The position numbers and the translations under genes were made by a program. From contig NZ_JAANAT010000002.1 in the NCBI RefSeq assembly GCF_011089895.1, positions 248,001 through 312,000 on the forward strand: a stretch of 64,000 bases of DNA. The letters run 5' to 3'. The stretch is from Mucilaginibacter inviolabilis (lineage in GTDB: Bacteria > Bacteroidota > Bacteroidia > Sphingobacteriales > Sphingobacteriaceae). The notes under the pieces were generated by a model, which saw nothing but the letters and a program-made list of their open reading frames with translations, searched no databases and was not told where the DNA came from. This document shows, in pieces, positions 41,900-50,659 of the stretch; positions within the stretch are counted from its first letter, which is position 1, and the number at the start of each line of letters is the position of its first letter.

Positions 41900-42493
41900 T
41901 TATTGTTTGATATATTGATTTGTCAGGTTATCCAGGTTATTCCTTGGCGGTGAGGGGTTTAGCTGGTACTCATGCGGTGTTTTACCGATCTCTCTCCTGA
42001 ACTGTGTTATAAAAGATTGCGGGCTGTTATAGCCCAATTTATAGCCAACCTGGGTAATGGATAATTGCTTTTGAATCAGCAACTCCTTTGCCTTCTCTAA
42101 ACGCAGTAACAGTAAGTACCTTTCGAGTGTTAAACCTTGCGATTTTGAAAAAACCCTGCTTAAATGAGAGAAACTCATTTGCATATCACGGACTACAAAC
42201 TCTGATAACTTGATTGGCTTTTCATTATCCATCAGCTCGTCCCTATACCGGAGAAGCAGCGCTTTAAGATGGCCAACAATTTTTTCCTGATGCGTTTCAG
42301 AAAGATAAAATTCCTTTTCGTTCAGTTTTTTTTCAAAGTTATTTTTGTCTTCAGCACTCACTTTGCCCTTAAGAACCAGTTCACCCAGTTTAATTGAAAT
42401 CACGGGGTATTTAATGCCCTTTGTTAGCTTCCGTACTATTTCAATACATCTTTGGCAGCACATATTTTTGATATGCAAATAAGTCGCGTTCAT
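41900..42493 (-). CDS. AraC-family regulator with HMA-like metal-binding N-terminus
   Basis: 197 residues. N-terminal part (1-80): HIKNMCCQRCIEIVRK (C12, C13, C16) followed by predicted strands and helices in the order expected of a ferredoxin-like HMA fold (YPVISIKLGELVLKG). C-terminal part (about 85-185) is an AraC/XylS double helix-turn-helix (FVVRDMQMSFSHLSRVFSKSQG and QVGYKLGYNSPQSFITQFRREIGKTPHEY). The Cys cluster suggests direct sensing of Cu(I) or another soft metal. It is 4 bases after one paralogue and 77 bases before the other. Sensor role is inference. Confidence 0.75.
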   Translation of the reverse strand: MNATYLHIKNMCCQRCIEIVRKLTKGIKYPVISIKLGELVLKGKVSAEDKNNFEKKLNEKEFYLSETHQEKIVGHLKALLLRYRDELMDNEKPIKLSEFVVRDMQMSFSHLSRVFSKSQGLTLERYLLLLRLEKAKELLIQKQLSITQVGYKLGYNSPQSFITQFRREIGKTPHEYQLNPSPPRNNLDNLTNQYIKQ

Positions 42494-42497
42494 CTTT

Positions 42498-43085
42498 TTA
42501 TTTTAAACTGTTGTTAAAAACCCGGTTCAGTTTATATACTTTGTGAAAGCCATCATAAGCCGCCAGCTCTCCATCTGTTTTGAAGTTCTCATCCAGCGCA
42601 TCATGAAATTTATGGTTGTCCGGGAATGCTGCCTTCAGGTTTTCCTTTGTTAAAGCCTGTGGTGCTGACGCTGCGCCGGAGCTGAAAAAATAAACCGGAT
42701 AAGTACGAAACTGCCCTTTGCTTGCATTGTTAATTTTGGGGAGTTCATATAACATCAGCGGCTCACCGGGATTCAGCACTTTGTACTCCGTGTTGTTGGC
42801 AAATCTGAAGACCTCTCCCTTGGTGCTTTTATAGCCATAGGTACTGTTCTTGTCTAATGTATAGGTCACGCCTTCATGGATGACTTTTATTTTGCTCTCA
42901 TGAAAGAACATTTCGTCCTTTATTTTATGCTTGCCTGTTTTGTAATTGATAGCATAGGATAATTTTTGCTGCTGGAAGTCGGCAGGTGTTTTATAAATGC
43001 CGCTGCTGTCTTTTTGGGCAAAGGAAGGCTGGGATATGGCGAGAAGACCTCCGGCCATTATCAATAAGCTAAATAGCTTTTTCAT
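42498..43085 (-). CDS. Secreted protein, unknown family (paralogue A)
   Basis: 195 residues with signal peptide ending PSFAQ. Very similar to the 41232-41822 product along its whole length. Placed 4 bases upstream of the AraC regulator gene, so the two are cotranscribed. Likely a recent tandem duplication with the regulator in the middle. Function not recognised; exported without anchor. Confidence 0.7.
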   Translation of the reverse strand: MKKLFSLLIMAGGLLAISQPSFAQKDSSGIYKTPADFQQQKLSYAINYKTGKHKIKDEMFFHESKIKVIHEGVTYTLDKNSTYGYKSTKGEVFRFANNTEYKVLNPGEPLMLYELPKINNASKGQFRTYPVYFFSSGAASAPQALTKENLKAAFPDNHKFHDALDENFKTDGELAAYDGFHKVYKLNRVFNNSLK

Positions 43086-43326
43086 TTTTACTTATTTTAA
43101 TTTTCGTGATTATTGATAGAACTTTAGAAATAAAGCAACTATATCCCCGATTAATCAAATGAATCGCCATTGCCGGCAAATAGGACTATCTTCATTTACG
43201 GACCCCTTGCGTTAAAGGATCGATAAATAATTTAAGTCGAAAAGACCTGGTACTAACGTGGCATTCAGAAAGATCAAAAGGAAACGCTAACCATGCAGCC
43301 GAAGTGGCGGTTAGACAAAGGATCAC

Positions 43327-43716
43327 TCAAATCAGGTAAGTGCAATTGAAAATATAAACGGATGTTTTAAGCCGGTCAGGGGGCCGCCGGTAGTTGTTAT
43401 AAGAAACAACCTGGTGCCCGCGGTTATTTAACCACGAGTGAGTGGTAACATAAGGGCTGAGTATGTCTAAAGCTGGAAATAACTTTACATTCAAATTAAA
43501 CCCGGGCTCGCCCCAATGCCGATCCTTAATCTTGAGATATTGCTTCTTGGTTTTACAGCATCCGTCGGACGCCATTTTGCAACCGTCATGATGTTTAGGC
43601 CCCGGGGAAAGGGAAGTCGACAATAATACGCCGCAACAATAATAGCTATTAACCGTTAACCCAAGGTTGGGTAACAGATAAATGGCTGTTAATAATATGA
43701 GCGTTGCGCGTTTCAC
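43327..43716 (-). CDS. Small secreted Cys-rich protein, HYC_CC_PP family
   Basis: 129 residues: signal peptide (1-22), NSYYCCGVLLS (the HYC-type motif), HHDGCKMASDGCCKTKKQYLKIKDRH, and the C-terminal RRPPDRLKTSVYIFNCTYLI with the family's PP and ending. Same family plan as the genes at 1845, 4565 and 16387. It is 241 bases upstream of paralogue A. Metal binding is a plausible role from its Cys and His content; not shown. Confidence 0.8.
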   Translation of the reverse strand: MKRATLILLTAIYLLPNLGLTVNSYYCCGVLLSTSLSPGPKHHDGCKMASDGCCKTKKQYLKIKDRHWGEPGFNLNVKLFPALDILSPYVTTHSWLNNRGHQVVSYNNYRRPPDRLKTSVYIFNCTYLI

Positions 43717-43774
43717 CTTTGAGATTAAATTAATAACATTTTACTTATCAGATTACTTATTCAGAATCGCATTA

Positions 43775-43933
43775 TCAAATTTTTAACTTGCCAAGCATTT
43801 GTTCGAGAGCGGCCCAGTCTTCTTCCCTGTACGTGATCTGATCAATACAGTTTTGGAGTTTACTTTTAAAAAGATGATCTACTCCCTTTTCCCGTTTTTT
43901 TGCCGGCCTCAAATATCTTTGAACAGTATTCAT
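43775..43933 (-). CDS. Hypothetical 52-residue protein
   Basis: A short frame from the ATG at 43933. It is basic at the start (RPAKKREKG) and helical after (FKSKLQNCIDQITYREEDWAALEQMLG). The FxxKL...YREEDWxALEQML block resembles the N-terminal cytoplasmic helix found at the start of many Bacteroidota membrane proteins, so this may be a free-standing copy or a relic. No signal peptide. Its end is 58 bases before the start of the HYC_CC_PP gene at 43716 on the same strand. Confidence 0.5.
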   Translation of the reverse strand: MNTVQRYLRPAKKREKGVDHLFKSKLQNCIDQITYREEDWAALEQMLGKLKI

Positions 43934-44220
43934 TTTTGATATAAATTGAAATCCTGTTCAAATCTATGGTCATATCCTGGCAATTAAATTGATCGCGGAC
44001 ATTTGGAAATGTGATTGTGATCATTTTTTATGATCGCAGATGGAGTGTTTCTGAACCTCACGATGGATGACCCCGTTCTTGTAAATTTAAAGGTTCTATT
44101 GTCCTCCATCAGAAAGTATAATGATACCCGTCATTTTTCATCGGCATCCCTGCACTGATATTTGATTTATGGATTCAATCTTGAACACAGCTATTCGTTA
44201 TAGCTGCTAACAGCAATTAA

Positions 44221-45417
44221 ATGACCGATACACCGGATACCTATATTTTAGCGGTAAACTGCGGTTCTTCAAGCCTGAAGTTCTGCCTGTATCGTTCTGC
44301 ACCTATCCAAATTGAATTTTCAGGCACTGTCAGCACCATTGGGGCTGATAATAGCCGGCTTGAAATAAAGGATAGTGCTTTTAATATTCTGGAAAACCGG
44401 GTTGCGCATTTTAAAGATATGGACGCCGCAGCCAATGTGATCATTGACTGGCTGAAAAACAGGCAGCACCGTTATCCGCTGGTTGCCATAGGACACCGGA
44501 TCGTACAAGGCGGCCCGGAACACCGCCAGCCGGAAAAAATAATCGATGAGTTATTGCAAACCTTACACCGGTATATTTACCTCGCCCCAAATCACCTTCC
44601 GGATGAGATCAAAGTCATCAGGGCATTTCAATCAGCTTATCCTCATACCGCGCAGATCGCCTGTTTTGATACCTCTTTTCACCGTGATATGCCTTCTTAC
44701 GTTCAAAATTACCCGCTGCCAGCTGAGTATAAAGATAAAGGCTTAATGAAATATGGTTTTCACGGTATATCCTACCAGTACATCATGCAGAAACTGGCTG
44801 ATGAATATGAAGCGCTTGCCGCGCAAAAAATCATTATCGCCCATTTGGGGAACGGGGCCAGTATGGCGGCAGTAATAAACGGATCAAGCTTTGACACGAC
44901 AATGGGCATGAGCCCGATGGGGGGCCTGGTCATGGGTACCAGGTCAGGCGACCTGGATCCCGGTGTATTATTATACCTCTTAAATCAATATCAATTAAGC
45001 CCAGCCGAGCTGGACGATTTGCTGAGCAAACATTCCGGTTTAAAGGCCATCGCGGGTGTGAGCGATGTGCAGGAATTGCTTGACATGGAGGCTGACGACA
45101 TCCGGGCAAAAGAAGCCCTCACCACTTTTTGTTATTCGGCCAAAAAGTTTATAGGCATGCTCGCTGCTGCAATGGGCGGGCTGGACATATTGGTATTCAC
45201 CGGGGGTATTGGCGAAAACTCGTCCGTTATCCGCGACCGGATTTGCAGGGACCTCGATTTTATAGGTATTGATATAGACAAAGAAAAAAATCTGGAGAAC
45301 ACCCCACTGATTTCTAAACAGACGAGCCGGGTATCCGTCCGCGTCATAAAAACAAATGAAGAATTAATGATCGCAAATCTCGTTGCCGGGGTATTAGATC
45401 GAGCCGTTAAAAATTAA
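44221..45417 (+). CDS. ackA: Acetate kinase
   Basis: 398 residues. Acetate/propionate kinase signatures are present: ILAVNCGSSSLKFCLY at the start (phosphate loop), GYRIVQGG-like GHRIVQGGPEH, HLGNGASMAAVINGSS and MGTRSGDLDPG, and FTGGIGENSSVIRDR. Converts acetyl phosphate and ADP to acetate and ATP. It sits 4 bases before the phosphoketolase gene, the source of acetyl phosphate. Starts at ATG 44221; a small hairpin (44188-44206) lies in the leader. Confidence 0.97.
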   Translation: MTDTPDTYILAVNCGSSSLKFCLYRSAPIQIEFSGTVSTIGADNSRLEIKDSAFNILENRVAHFKDMDAAANVIIDWLKNRQHRYPLVAIGHRIVQGGPEHRQPEKIIDELLQTLHRYIYLAPNHLPDEIKVIRAFQSAYPHTAQIACFDTSFHRDMPSYVQNYPLPAEYKDKGLMKYGFHGISYQYIMQKLADEYEALAAQKIIIAHLGNGASMAAVINGSSFDTTMGMSPMGGLVMGTRSGDLDPGVLLYLLNQYQLSPAELDDLLSKHSGLKAIAGVSDVQELLDMEADDIRAKEALTTFCYSAKKFIGMLAAAMGGLDILVFTGGIGENSSVIRDRICRDLDFIGIDIDKEKNLENTPLISKQTSRVSVRVIKTNEELMIANLVAGVLDRAVKN

Positions 45418-45421
45418 AAAT

Positions 45422-47815
45422 ATGAAAACTGAATTGATTAAACCGGAACCATTGTCGCCCGAACTGCTTCAAAAAATGAATGCCTACTGGCGCGCAGCCA
45501 ATTATTTATCAGTCGGGCAACTTTATTTACGCGATAACCCTTTGCTTAAAGAGCCGTTGAAATTGGCGCATGTAAAAAATATGCTGCTGGGGCATTGGGG
45601 TACAACGCCCGGGCAAAACTTTATTTATACCCATTTAAACAGGGTAATCAACCGGTATGACCTGGATATGATCTACGTCTCCGGGCCGGGGCACGGCGGA
45701 CCGGCGGTAGTTGCGGGCACTTACCTGGAAGGTACCTATAGTGAAGTTTATCCGGCTATTTCACAGGATACCGATGGCCTGAAAAGGCTTTTTACGCAAT
45801 TTTCCTACCCCGGTGGAATTTCCAGCCATGCTTCACCGCAGACACCAGGCTCTATACACGAGGGGGGCGAGCTGGGCTATTCCTTAAGTCATTCTTTTGG
45901 CGCTGTCCTTGACAATCCCGATCTAATCGTGGCCTGCGTGGTCGGTGACGGCGAGGCCGAAACCGGCCCGCTGGCTACCGCCTGGCATTCCAATAAATTC
46001 TTAAACCCGATTACAGATGGCACCGTATTGCCGATCCTGCATTTAAACGGGTATAAAATATCTAACCCTACCGTTTTAGCGCGGATAAGTCACGAAGAGC
46101 TGGAACAGCTGTTCATTGGCTATGGCTGGACGCCCTATTTTGTCGAAGGCGATGAGCCGGAGGCTATGCACTGGGCAATGGCGGCAGCATTGGACAAAGC
46201 AATTGAGCAGATCCGGCAAATTAAACAGGATGCTGTTGGCCAGGAGAAGCTAACGCGCCCGCGCTGGCCAATGATCATTCTAAGGTCGCCAAAAGGATGG
46301 ACGGGGCCCAAAGAGGTGGACGGGTATAAAATAGAAGGGAATTTCAGGGCTCACCAAATACCGCTGGCGGTTTCCGCCGCTGCCCCGCCTGAACATTTGC
46401 AATTGCTGGAAAGCTGGATGAAAAGCTACAAGCCGGAAGAGCTTTTTGACGAAAACGGGCGCTTGAATCCGGAACTGGCAGAACTGGCACCAAAAGGACA
46501 CAGGCGAATGGGCGCAAACCCCCATGCAAATGGAGGGCTACTGTTACATGAGCTGCGTATGCCTGATTTTAAGAAATATGCCGTACCCATTCCCGTTCGC
46601 GGAACCGGCGGCGAAGGAGACACCTATGTTTCCGGGCGCTTCCTCCGGGATGTGATCAGAGAAAATCGTGACAAACGAAATTTTAGGATTTTCGGCCCTG
46701 ACGAAACTGTTTCAAACCGCCTGGATATTGTGTTTGAAGCGACTAACCGGCAATGGCTCGGACCGGTTGATGAACATGACGAATTTTTATCTTCATCGGG
46801 CGGTGTAATGGAAATGTTAAGCGAGCATCAATGTGAAGGGTGGCTGGAAGGTTATTTGTTAACCGGCAGGCACGGACTGTTTAACTGTTACGAGGCGTTT
46901 ATACATATCATTGACTCCATGTTTAACCAACACGCCAAATGGTTAAAAACAACGCGTGAAATCCCTTGGCGAAGAAATATAGCTTCGTTAAATATTTTAT
47001 TGACATCAACGGTATGGCGGCAGGACCATAATGGATTTACGCACCAGGACCCCGGCTTTATCGATCATGTTGTTAATAAAAAGGCGGACATCGTGCGGGT
47101 TTACCTGCCGCCTGATGCCAACTGTTTGTTATCGGTTACCGATCATTGCCTGCGAAGCTGTCATTATGTAAACGTCATTGTTGCCGGCAAGCATCCTGCG
47201 CCGCAATGGCTGACCATTGATGAGGCGATTGAACATTGCACCCGTGGGATCGGTATATGGGACTGGGCCAGTGATGACCAGGATTGTGAGCCCGATGTGG
47301 TGATGGCCTGCAGCGGTGATGTGCCGACCCTGGAGACATTGGCAGCCGTGACCATTTTGCGCGAACATTTACCCGAATTGAAGATCAGGGTGATTAACGT
47401 GGTTGACCTTTTCAAACTCGAAAAGAATACGGAACATGCCCACGGTTTATGCGATAAAGATTTCGATGAGCTGTTTACCACCAGCAAGCCCGTCATATTT
47501 GCCTTTCATGGGTATCCCTGGCTGGTACACCGGCTAACCTACAACCGGGCAAACAATGCCAATATCCATGTCAGAGGTTATAAAGAAGAAGGAACCATAA
47601 CGACTTCGTTCGATATGACCGTTTTAAATGAAATGGACCGGTTTCATTTGGTAATGGATGTGATCGACCGGCTGCCCCAAACCGGCAGCAAGGGCGTTCA
47701 TTTAAAACAACAATTGATGGATAAGCTAATTGAACACAAACAATATATCAGGGCGAATGGTAAGGACATGCCGGAAATATTGGATTGGAAATGGACCGAT
47801 AGGACAGAAAGTTAA
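45422..47815 (+). CDS. xfp: Xylulose-5-phosphate/fructose-6-phosphate phosphoketolase
   Basis: 797 residues, the normal length. TPP enzyme motifs are visible: YVSGPGHGGPAVVAGTY, the TPP-binding GDGEAETGPLATAWHSNKF (about 178-196), and the substrate-binding EHQCEGWLEGYLLTGRHG (about 465). Splits xylulose 5-phosphate, and in some members fructose 6-phosphate, with Pi to acetyl phosphate plus glyceraldehyde 3-phosphate or erythrose 4-phosphate. With AckA (4 bases upstream) it gives ATP without oxygen, as in the bifid shunt. Confidence 0.97.
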   Translation: MKTELIKPEPLSPELLQKMNAYWRAANYLSVGQLYLRDNPLLKEPLKLAHVKNMLLGHWGTTPGQNFIYTHLNRVINRYDLDMIYVSGPGHGGPAVVAGTYLEGTYSEVYPAISQDTDGLKRLFTQFSYPGGISSHASPQTPGSIHEGGELGYSLSHSFGAVLDNPDLIVACVVGDGEAETGPLATAWHSNKFLNPITDGTVLPILHLNGYKISNPTVLARISHEELEQLFIGYGWTPYFVEGDEPEAMHWAMAAALDKAIEQIRQIKQDAVGQEKLTRPRWPMIILRSPKGWTGPKEVDGYKIEGNFRAHQIPLAVSAAAPPEHLQLLESWMKSYKPEELFDENGRLNPELAELAPKGHRRMGANPHANGGLLLHELRMPDFKKYAVPIPVRGTGGEGDTYVSGRFLRDVIRENRDKRNFRIFGPDETVSNRLDIVFEATNRQWLGPVDEHDEFLSSSGGVMEMLSEHQCEGWLEGYLLTGRHGLFNCYEAFIHIIDSMFNQHAKWLKTTREIPWRRNIASLNILLTSTVWRQDHNGFTHQDPGFIDHVVNKKADIVRVYLPPDANCLLSVTDHCLRSCHYVNVIVAGKHPAPQWLTIDEAIEHCTRGIGIWDWASDDQDCEPDVVMACSGDVPTLETLAAVTILREHLPELKIRVINVVDLFKLEKNTEHAHGLCDKDFDELFTTSKPVIFAFHGYPWLVHRLTYNRANNANIHVRGYKEEGTITTSFDMTVLNEMDRFHLVMDVIDRLPQTGSKGVHLKQQLMDKLIEHKQYIRANGKDMPEILDWKWTDRTES

Positions 47816-47845
47816 TAAATATTAAAAATAAAAGCGTTACGATAA

Positions 47846-49498
47846 ATGATAACCAGAGGGGATATTTTTGGCTTTGCGCCGGATGAAAAATATACTGCCA
47901 GCGTCGCCTATTTCTCCATGGAATTTGCCATCGACCAGGCGTTGAAAATATATAGCGGCGGACTTGGTTTTTTGGCCGGATCGCACCTGCGCAGTGCTTA
48001 TGAGTTAAAACAAAACCTGCTGGGCATCGGTATATTATGGAAATATGGCTATTATGACCAGGTGAGGGACAATAATGGCCTGATGAAACCTGAGTTCATA
48101 GAAAAGGAGTATTCGTTTTTACAGGATACCGGCATTGTTTTTACGGTTTCCGTCCATGATTCACCGGTACATGTAAAGGCTTACCTGCTTAAACCGGGAA
48201 CATTTAATTCGGCCCCGTTATTTTTATTAAGTACCGATATCGCAGAAAATGATGAGCTTTCCCGCTCAATTACCCATTGTCTTTACGACCAAAACGAAGC
48301 AACCCGCATTGCGCAAACCATAGTTTTAGGTATTGGCGGGGCCATGCTGCTGGATATTTTAGGTATAACACCTGATGTTTACCACATGAATGAAGGGCAT
48401 TCCGTATCATTGAATTTTTATTTGTACGCGAAATATAAAAGCCTGGAAGAAGTAAGAAAACGGGTGGTCTTCACTACGCATACCCCAGAGATGGCAGGCA
48501 ATGAGGCCCACTCGTATAGTTTACTAAAAGAGATGTCATTCTTTTACCAATTGCAGGATCATGAGGCGAAATTCATATTGGGTATGAATGGCGACTATTT
48601 TAACTATACACTGGCGGCGCTAAAGTTTGCACGAAAGGCTAACGGTGTTTCTAAACTTCACGGGGAAGTAGCCCGGCGCATGTGGGGCGACAATCCCGGA
48701 ATATGTGAAATTATAGCCATCACCAACGCGCAAAATAAATCCTATTGGGCAGATATTCAATTTAATACTGCGATTATGTCGGGCAATGATCAATCGATCG
48801 CCGACAGAAAAAAAGAAATGAAATCCGACTTATTTAAGGTAGTGGCTGACCAGTGCGGAAAATTATTCGATGAAAATATATTGACCGTTGTTTGGGCCAG
48901 GCGGTTTGCTGATTACAAGCGAGCCGGGCTGATCATGGCAGACTGGGACAGGTTCCTGAAATTAATGAATAATAAAAACCATCCTGTTCAGCTGATCTGG
49001 GCGGGAAAGCCGTACCCTGAAGATGACGGATCCATAGCGTTATTTAACCAGATCATTAACCAAACAAAACCATTCGCTAACTGTGCCGTCCTCACCGGCT
49101 ACGAACTTGGATTATCTGCATTGCTCAAAAAGGGTTCAGATGTCTGGCTGAATAATCCAAGGATGTACCACGAAGCGTCGGGAACAAGTGGGATGGCGGC
49201 GGCAATGAACGGGAGCATTAACCTGTCGTTGCCTGACGGCTGGGTACCTGAATTTGCGAAGGACAGGGAAAATTGTTTTATGATACAACCAGCACCGGAC
49301 AGGCCTTCGACGGATGAACGAGATATCCAGGAAAACAAAAATCTGCTGGATACACTTGAAAACATCTTGTTACCGATGTATTATACTAAGCAGGAAAATT
49401 GGATCGCCATGATTAAAACCGCAGCTAACGATATAGTACCCGAATTCGAAGCAGGCAGGTTAGCCGATGAGTACTATGAAAAGATGTATATGGCTTAA
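47846..49498 (+). CDS. Short GT35 alpha-glucan phosphorylase homologue lacking the PLP lysine
   Basis: 550 residues, the short type. Recognised by YFSMEFAIDQALKIYSGGLGFLAG, WARRFADYKRAGLI (phosphate/PLP-contact region), AGKPYPEDDG and EASGTSGMAAAMNG. Phosphorylases need a lysine that forms the PLP Schiff base in the last motif (M-K in the family); here codons 49193-49198 read Met-Ala, so residue 451 is Ala. All other landmarks are intact. This may be a non-catalytic or altered enzyme, perhaps a retaining transferase without PLP. It follows phosphoketolase by 30 bases and would otherwise supply glucose 1-phosphate to the pathway. Confidence 0.85.
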   Translation: MITRGDIFGFAPDEKYTASVAYFSMEFAIDQALKIYSGGLGFLAGSHLRSAYELKQNLLGIGILWKYGYYDQVRDNNGLMKPEFIEKEYSFLQDTGIVFTVSVHDSPVHVKAYLLKPGTFNSAPLFLLSTDIAENDELSRSITHCLYDQNEATRIAQTIVLGIGGAMLLDILGITPDVYHMNEGHSVSLNFYLYAKYKSLEEVRKRVVFTTHTPEMAGNEAHSYSLLKEMSFFYQLQDHEAKFILGMNGDYFNYTLAALKFARKANGVSKLHGEVARRMWGDNPGICEIIAITNAQNKSYWADIQFNTAIMSGNDQSIADRKKEMKSDLFKVVADQCGKLFDENILTVVWARRFADYKRAGLIMADWDRFLKLMNNKNHPVQLIWAGKPYPEDDGSIALFNQIINQTKPFANCAVLTGYELGLSALLKKGSDVWLNNPRMYHEASGTSGMAAAMNGSINLSLPDGWVPEFAKDRENCFMIQPAPDRPSTDERDIQENKNLLDTLENILLPMYYTKQENWIAMIKTAANDIVPEFEAGRLADEYYEKMYMA

Positions 49499-49615
49499 AA
49501 GTTCTTTTCATTAAGAATTGACAACAAACATTTCTCCTGGTGACCGCCATCATATTTTAAACGCATTTTGTTTTTAAACTTTAGGCTTAAAATAGAATTG
49601 CTATAGCCAAAGGTC

Positions 49616-50536
49616 ATGAGCACCATTTTGATCATCAACGATAATTCTTCCGAAGCCCGGCATGCCGCAGAATTTGCGTTAATAATAGCGCAAAAGATGC
49701 AGGCTGACATTTTATTGTTGAATACCATCGAAATAAATGAGAAAGACTTTTGTAAAGTACCGGCAGACGCGTTTTTTGACTCCTGTACGGATAACTGCGA
49801 CTGCTTTCCTTATCCAGTTTCAGATAAGGTAGTGAAAGGTGAATTATTCAAGCCCTGCCCCGACGCCTGTAATTGCGTTGATTATCCTGCTTCAGGTGTG
49901 CGCTATCGCTTAAAAACACTTAATGACGGCACGACTAATTTTAAGCCGCGGGTAGAAGAAGTTGATGTTTCGTTTACAAGCGAAAGTGAAGTGATCGAAC
50001 TGGTGATTAAGCGTCAGGTATGGATGATCATTAAAGGTATGGCCAACACCATAACTGAACCTGAAATAAATAGAACTTTTAATGTCCATTCTGTATTGAA
50101 CAGGGTTCTTTGTCCCTTATTACTTGTTCCGGAAACCTGGCCATTGAAAAACATTGAACGATTGACCTACATCGCTGATTTAAGGTATTGCCGCATACAA
50201 ATCGTACGGTATTTGGCGGCACTGGCAAAACCATGGAATGCAAATTTATCCATCGGACATGTAACTGCACCTGGATTGACTGAAATGGCCGAAGCATATG
50301 CCCGGGAAGTATTTGCTGAAGAAGTCTGCAAAAAGGTTAATTATGATCAACTTTTTTTTAATAATATAAGGGAAAAGGATTTGTTAATTGCTGTTGACGT
50401 CATCGTCAACGGTATGCAAAACGATCTGTTGGTACTGGTTAACCGTCATTTCCATTTTGAAGAAATAGTAGGCAGGTACATCACCAATATCCTTCCCGGG
50501 CATATTACGGTTCCATTGCTTGTTTTTCCATTTTAA
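49616..50536 (+). CDS. Tandem universal-stress-like protein with Cys-rich insert
   Basis: 306 residues in two Usp-like halves (about 1-160 and 160-306). The first begins STILIINDNSSEARHAAEFALIIA and both end with a core strand such as CPLLLVPET or TVPLLVFPF. Neither half shows the usual ATP loop G-x2-G-x9-GS, so it is probably the non-nucleotide type. The first half has an insert of two repeats: C57-TDN-C61-D-C63-x2-YP and C81-PDA-C85-N-C87-x2-YP. The C-x3-C-x-C motifs could bind a metal or form disulfides. It is 117 bases after the GT35 gene and probably belongs to the same energy-stress set. Confidence 0.75.
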   Translation: MSTILIINDNSSEARHAAEFALIIAQKMQADILLLNTIEINEKDFCKVPADAFFDSCTDNCDCFPYPVSDKVVKGELFKPCPDACNCVDYPASGVRYRLKTLNDGTTNFKPRVEEVDVSFTSESEVIELVIKRQVWMIIKGMANTITEPEINRTFNVHSVLNRVLCPLLLVPETWPLKNIERLTYIADLRYCRIQIVRYLAALAKPWNANLSIGHVTAPGLTEMAEAYAREVFAEEVCKKVNYDQLFFNNIREKDLLIAVDVIVNGMQNDLLVLVNRHFHFEEIVGRYITNILPGHITVPLLVFPF

Positions 50537-50659
50537 CAGACCGTCGATTCAGCGTGTGATATTGCTGATCAAACCAAAGCTTTCAGCACCAATAGCCACC
50601 CGTACACTTGTTATTCCTGCGATCAAAAAATGCTTTGCCGTTAACGTTGGTTTTGTTTG

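Noticed and set aside
44010..44025. CRP-like half-site (TGTGA-N6-TCATT) about 200 bases before ackA
   Set aside because: Only one half matches and Bacteroidota sites differ; no second copy near other energy genes.
44188..44206. 7-base hairpin CAGCTAT / ATAGCTG in the ackA leader
   Set aside because: Short, AT-rich and without a known riboswitch or terminator pattern; could occur by chance.
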